Below are positions 26,473 through 32,211 of a stretch of 32,211 nucleotides of DNA, piece by piece. The position numbers and the translations under genes are program-made. The notes beneath the pieces are model-generated. The model saw only the letters and a program-made list of their open reading frames with translations, made no database searches and was not told the origin of the DNA. The stretch's first letter is position 1, and each line of letters opens with the position of its first letter. Source of the DNA: Burkholderiales bacterium (GTDB lineage: Bacteria > Pseudomonadota > Gammaproteobacteria > Burkholderiales > Burkholderiaceae_C); assembly GCA_947452135.1 (NCBI GenBank), contig CANGBT010000011.1, positions 1 to 32,211 on the forward strand, read 5' to 3'.

Positions 26473-28701
26473 ATGGGTGTGCCGGCGACCTTGAGCCGTT
26501 ACGGCTGGCGCCCGTTGCGTCTGGCGCTGGCGCTCGCCGCGCTGCTCGTGTGCGCCGCCGCTTCAGCTGCGGCTGCGGTGCCGACCTTCGAAGCGGTGCG
26601 GGCTGCGCACCGGCCGTCCGACACCACGCTGCTTGATCGCCACGGCACGCCGATCCAGACGCTGCGCACCGACATGACGGTGCGCCGGCTGGCGTGGCTG
26701 CCGCTGGCCGAGATGTCGCCGGCGCTGCTGCACGCCATCGTGCTCAGCGAAGACCGCGACTTTTACAGCCACAGCGGCGTCGACTGGGGCGCGCTCGCGC
26801 ACAGCGCCTGGAGCAACGCCTGGAACACGCGCACCCGTGGCGCCTCGACGCTGACGATGCAGCTCGCCGGCTTGCTCGACGACGACTTGCAGCGGCCCGC
26901 CGCCGGTCGCAGCCTGACGCAAAAGGTCGGTCAGATCGTCACCGCGCGCGAGCTCGAATCCCACTGGAGCAAGACGCAGATCCTCGAGGCGTATCTCAAC
27001 CGTGTGGCCTGGCGCGGCGAGCTCGTGGGCATCAACGCGCTGGCGCAAACGCTGTTCGGCAAGCACGCCAGCGGACTCGATGCGATCGAGGCTGCGGTGG
27101 CCGCCGCGCTGGTGCGTGGCCCGAACGCCAGCGCGGCCGTGGTCACCCAACGCAGCTGCGGCGTGCTGCAAGCGCAAGGCCTGTCGTGCGTGGGCGTGGC
27201 CTCGCTGGTGGAAAGCGCACTGACCCGCCGCGGCGGCCCGCCGCTGGGCGAGCAGCTCGCACCGCACTTCGCGCGCCAGGTGCTCGCCGGCGTGCAGCGG
27301 CCCGGCGCATCGATCGCGACCACGCTTGATGCGCGCACCCAGCGCACCGCCAACGAAGCGCTGCGCCAGCAGCTCGCCGAGCTGAGCGGTCGCAACGTGG
27401 AAGACGGCGCGGTGCTCGTGCTCGACAACGCCAGCGGCGAGGTGCTGGCCTGGGTGGGATCGAGCGGCGAGCTGTCGGATGCGGCGCATGTCGACGGCGT
27501 GCTGGCGCGGCGCCAACCCGGCTCCACGCTCAAGCCGTTTGTCTACGGTCTGGCCTTCGAGCAGCGGCTGATCACGCCGGCCAGCCTGATCGACGACGCG
27601 CCCACGCAGCTGGCCACCGGGTCGGGGCTGTACCTGCCGCAGAACTACGACCGCGGCTTCAAGGGTTGGGTGAGCGCGCGCACCGCGCTGGGCGCGAGCC
27701 TCAACGTGCCGGCGGTGCGCGTGGGCGCCATGCTCGGTGCCGATGCGCTGTGGTCGCGGCTCAATGCGTTCGGATTCGAGCTGCCCGAAAGCGGCGGCTA
27801 CTACGGTGATTCGCTCGCGCTGGGCAGCGCCGATGTCACCTTGCTGGCGCTGACCAACGCCTACCGAGCGCTGGCCAACGGCGGCGTGCTCTCGCCGGTG
27901 AAGTGGCGCCGGGGCGCGCACGGCGCAGCGGGAGCAGGCGTTGGCAAGCGCGTGGCCAGTGCTGCGGCCAGCTACCTCGTCACCGACATCCTGTCGGACA
28001 ACAACGCGCGTGCGCTGACCTTCGGGCTCGACAGTTCGCTGGCGCTGCACGGGCCGGCCGCCGTCAAGACCGGCACCAGCAAGGACCTGCGCGACAACTG
28101 GTGCATTGGCTACACCGATCGCTACACCGTGGGCGTGTGGGTTGGCAACGCGAGCGGCGAGCCGATGCACGACGTGAGCGGCGTCAGCGGCGCCGCGCCG
28201 GTGTGGCGCGCTCTGATGCAGCAACTGCATGCCGCCGCGCCATCCACCCGTGTGGCGCCGCCGGCCGGCGTGGTGAGGTTTCGCGCGCGCTTCGAGGGCG
28301 ATCTGGAACCGGCGCGTGATGAGTGGGCGATTGCCGGGACTGAACCCGTGCGGCGCGCGCCACAGACCGCGCTCACTCGCTCACACCGTGAGCCACCGGC
28401 AAATTCGCCGGGCGCTGTCGCGCTCGCCGGCGGCGAATTCGGCATCCGCACACCGCGCAGCGGCAGCATCTATGCGCTCGACCCCGACATGCCGCCGCAT
28501 GCGCAACAGATCACCTTCGAGGGCGAAGCCGGCAGCTGGTGGCTCGATGGCAAGCGGCTGGGTCAGGGCGCGCGCTGGCGCTGGGCGCCGTGGCCAGGCC
28601 GGCATGAACTGGAGTTGCGCAACGGCGCGGGGCGCGTGCTGCAAACGGTGCGCTTCGAGGTGCGCGGGGCGGGCCTCAAGGCGGCGGTGGCGGCGCGCTG
28701 A
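26473..28701 (+). CDS. pbpC: Penicillin-binding protein 1C (transglycosylase/transpeptidase with C-terminal BiPBP_C-like domain)
   Basis: Transglycosylase motifs LSEDRDFYSHSGVDW and RGASTLTMQLA; transpeptidase RQPGSTLKPFVYGLA and VKTGTSKDLRDNWCIGYT. ATG 26473, or GTG 26443 overlapping the previous stop. Confidence 0.93.
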   Translation: MGVPATLSRYGWRPLRLALALAALLVCAAASAAAAVPTFEAVRAAHRPSDTTLLDRHGTPIQTLRTDMTVRRLAWLPLAEMSPALLHAIVLSEDRDFYSHSGVDWGALAHSAWSNAWNTRTRGASTLTMQLAGLLDDDLQRPAAGRSLTQKVGQIVTARELESHWSKTQILEAYLNRVAWRGELVGINALAQTLFGKHASGLDAIEAAVAAALVRGPNASAAVVTQRSCGVLQAQGLSCVGVASLVESALTRRGGPPLGEQLAPHFARQVLAGVQRPGASIATTLDARTQRTANEALRQQLAELSGRNVEDGAVLVLDNASGEVLAWVGSSGELSDAAHVDGVLARRQPGSTLKPFVYGLAFEQRLITPASLIDDAPTQLATGSGLYLPQNYDRGFKGWVSARTALGASLNVPAVRVGAMLGADALWSRLNAFGFELPESGGYYGDSLALGSADVTLLALTNAYRALANGGVLSPVKWRRGAHGAAGAGVGKRVASAAASYLVTDILSDNNARALTFGLDSSLALHGPAAVKTGTSKDLRDNWCIGYTDRYTVGVWVGNASGEPMHDVSGVSGAAPVWRALMQQLHAAAPSTRVAPPAGVVRFRARFEGDLEPARDEWAIAGTEPVRRAPQTALTRSHREPPANSPGAVALAGGEFGIRTPRSGSIYALDPDMPPHAQQITFEGEAGSWWLDGKRLGQGARWRWAPWPGRHELELRNGAGRVLQTVRFEVRGAGLKAAVAAR

Positions 28702-28745
28702 GCCGCGGCGCTCTCAAGCGGTGTCGACCCGTGGGCCGCAGCGCC

Positions 28746-29102
28746 TCAGACGCGCGGCGGGAACAGCCGCTCCATCGCCACGTCGATCACCATGCCGCAC
28801 AGGCTGTACAGCAGCGAGCCGATAAGCGCCGCGCCGAAGTTGGCGACGTGAAAGCCTTCCAGCAGGTGCGCCGCGAAGAAGAACATCAGCGCATTGATCA
28901 CGAACAGGAACAAGCCCAGCGTGATCAGCGTGACCGGCAGCGTCAGCAGCACCAGCACCGGGCGCAGCAGCGTGTTGAGCAAACCGAGCACGAACGCCGC
29001 GCCCATGGCCGAGCCGAAACTGTCGACTGACACGCCCTCGTAGAGGTAATCCACGAGCAGCAAGGCGGCAGCGAGCAAGAGCCAGCGGACAAGGATTTTC
29101 AT
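28746..29102 (-). CDS. Phage-holin-family (PF04020-like) small membrane protein
   Basis: 118-aa polytopic protein: MKILVRWLLLAAALLLVDYLYEGVSV...LGLLNTLLRPVLVLLTLPVTLITLGLFLFVINALMFFFAAHLLEGFHV. Confidence 0.88.
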   Translation of the reverse strand: MKILVRWLLLAAALLLVDYLYEGVSVDSFGSAMGAAFVLGLLNTLLRPVLVLLTLPVTLITLGLFLFVINALMFFFAAHLLEGFHVANFGAALIGSLLYSLCGMVIDVAMERLFPPRV

Positions 29103-29350
29103 GAACCAAGAATAACCGCCACACGCCCCGCGCGAGCCCGTTTGAGGCCACGCCGGCCGGGGCTGGCGCCAGGCAGCCGCAAAAAGCGCTTCCCCAGGCG
29201 CAAGAAAGCGGGTTTCTCCTATGAAACAGGCTTCTCAAGGCCCTGGGCAGAAGGTACGATCGTCGGCGGACGAACGCTGGGAAGACGATGGCTCATGCGG
29301 CCTTCCACCAGCACGTCACATCAACCCCTTATTTGATGGAGAAAATCCAA

Positions 29351-29731
29351 ATGGCAACTGCGAAGAAAGCCCCGGCCAAGGCTGCTGTGGCAAAGAAAGC
29401 GGCACCCGCAAAGAAGGCTGCTGTGGCCGCCAAGGCACCAGCCAAGAAAGCGGCAGCCAAGACCGCTGCACCCGCTGTCAAGCGCACGGCCAACGCCGCT
29501 TTCATGAAGGCCGTGACGCCGAGCCCTCAGCTCGCCGCCATCATCGGTGCGACTCCGATGCCCCGCACCGAAGTCACCAAGAAGCTGTGGGAGTACATCA
29601 AGGCTCACAAGCTGCAAGACGCCACCAAGAAGACCAACATCAACGCCGACGCCAAGCTGAAGGAAATCTTCAAGAAGCCGCAAGTCACGATGTTCGAAAT
29701 GACCAAGCTGGTCAGCGCCCACCTCAAGTGA
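29351..29731 (+). CDS. SWIB/MDM2-domain protein with Lys/Ala-rich histone H1-like N-terminal tail
   Basis: ATG 29351 with GGAG 13 nt upstream. Tail MATAKKAPAKAAVAKKAAPAKKAAVAAKAPAKKAAAK then SWIB TPSPQLAAIIGATPMPRTEVTKKLWEYIKAHKLQDATKKTNINADAKLKEIF. Confidence 0.92.
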   Translation: MATAKKAPAKAAVAKKAAPAKKAAVAAKAPAKKAAAKTAAPAVKRTANAAFMKAVTPSPQLAAIIGATPMPRTEVTKKLWEYIKAHKLQDATKKTNINADAKLKEIFKKPQVTMFEMTKLVSAHLK

Positions 29732-29770
29732 ATCGCGAGTAGATGCGTGCAGCGCGCCAGCGCTGCTTCA

Positions 29771-29804
29771 AGAAAAAAGCCGGTGCATCGCATCGGCTTT
29801 TTTC
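29771..29804. terminator. Bidirectional Rho-independent terminator between convergent SWIB and uvrA genes
   Basis: AAAAAAGCCGGTGCATCGCATCGGCTTTTTT: symmetric stem with an A-tract on one side and a T-tract on the other. Confidence 0.8.
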
Positions 29805-29822
29805 ATGGGCGCCCGGGTGTGC

Positions 29823-32211
<2,389 letters not shown>

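Noticed and set aside
26563-28230. 555-aa minus-strand ORF opposite pbpC
   Set aside because: Shadow ORF; Arg/Ala/His/Gln-rich translation, no motifs, overlaps a well-supported gene.
28746-29102. Holin-family gene as evidence of a prophage
   Set aside because: PF04020-like 'phage holin family' proteins are widespread chromosomal membrane proteins; no other phage genes are nearby.

Overview
This is a high-GC, plasmid-free-looking chromosomal window that resembles Burkholderiales (betaproteobacteria). No tRNA, rRNA, CRISPR array, transposase or integrase was recognised. From left to right: (1) sucD overlapping a cytochrome P450 gene. (2) A TerC-family membrane protein, Ser/Thr kinase, PP2C phosphatase, FHA protein and MBL-fold phosphodiesterase-like gene, all co-directional. 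(3) A type IV pilus/glycosylation block: two near-identical tandem type IVa pilin genes, a TfpX/TfpZ-like accessory protein and two successive PglL/Wzy-type O-oligosaccharyltransferases, with a good sigma-54 -24/-12 match upstream of the first pilin. (4) A DUF5666-type repeat lipoprotein and a DTW-domain protein on the minus strand. (5) A visibly AT-richer patch (~15.06-17.0 kb) encoding a seven-repeat 'GloVer'-type lipoprotein, a 49-aa lipoprotein absent from the ORF track, and an orphan secreted protein. (6) moaC, an M48 (BepA-like) protease, a giant alpha-2-macroglobulin with a CLEQ thioester motif, and penicillin-binding protein 1C. (7) A phage-holin-family membrane protein, an H1-like-tailed SWIB protein, and the 3' part of uvrA. 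Best candidates for something under-described: the TerC/kinase/phosphatase/FHA/MBL module, the pilin duplication with its structured intergenic region and possible 72-codon in-frame extension, and the secreted/lipoprotein trio at 15.3-17.95 kb. All family calls come from reading motifs; no database search was run.
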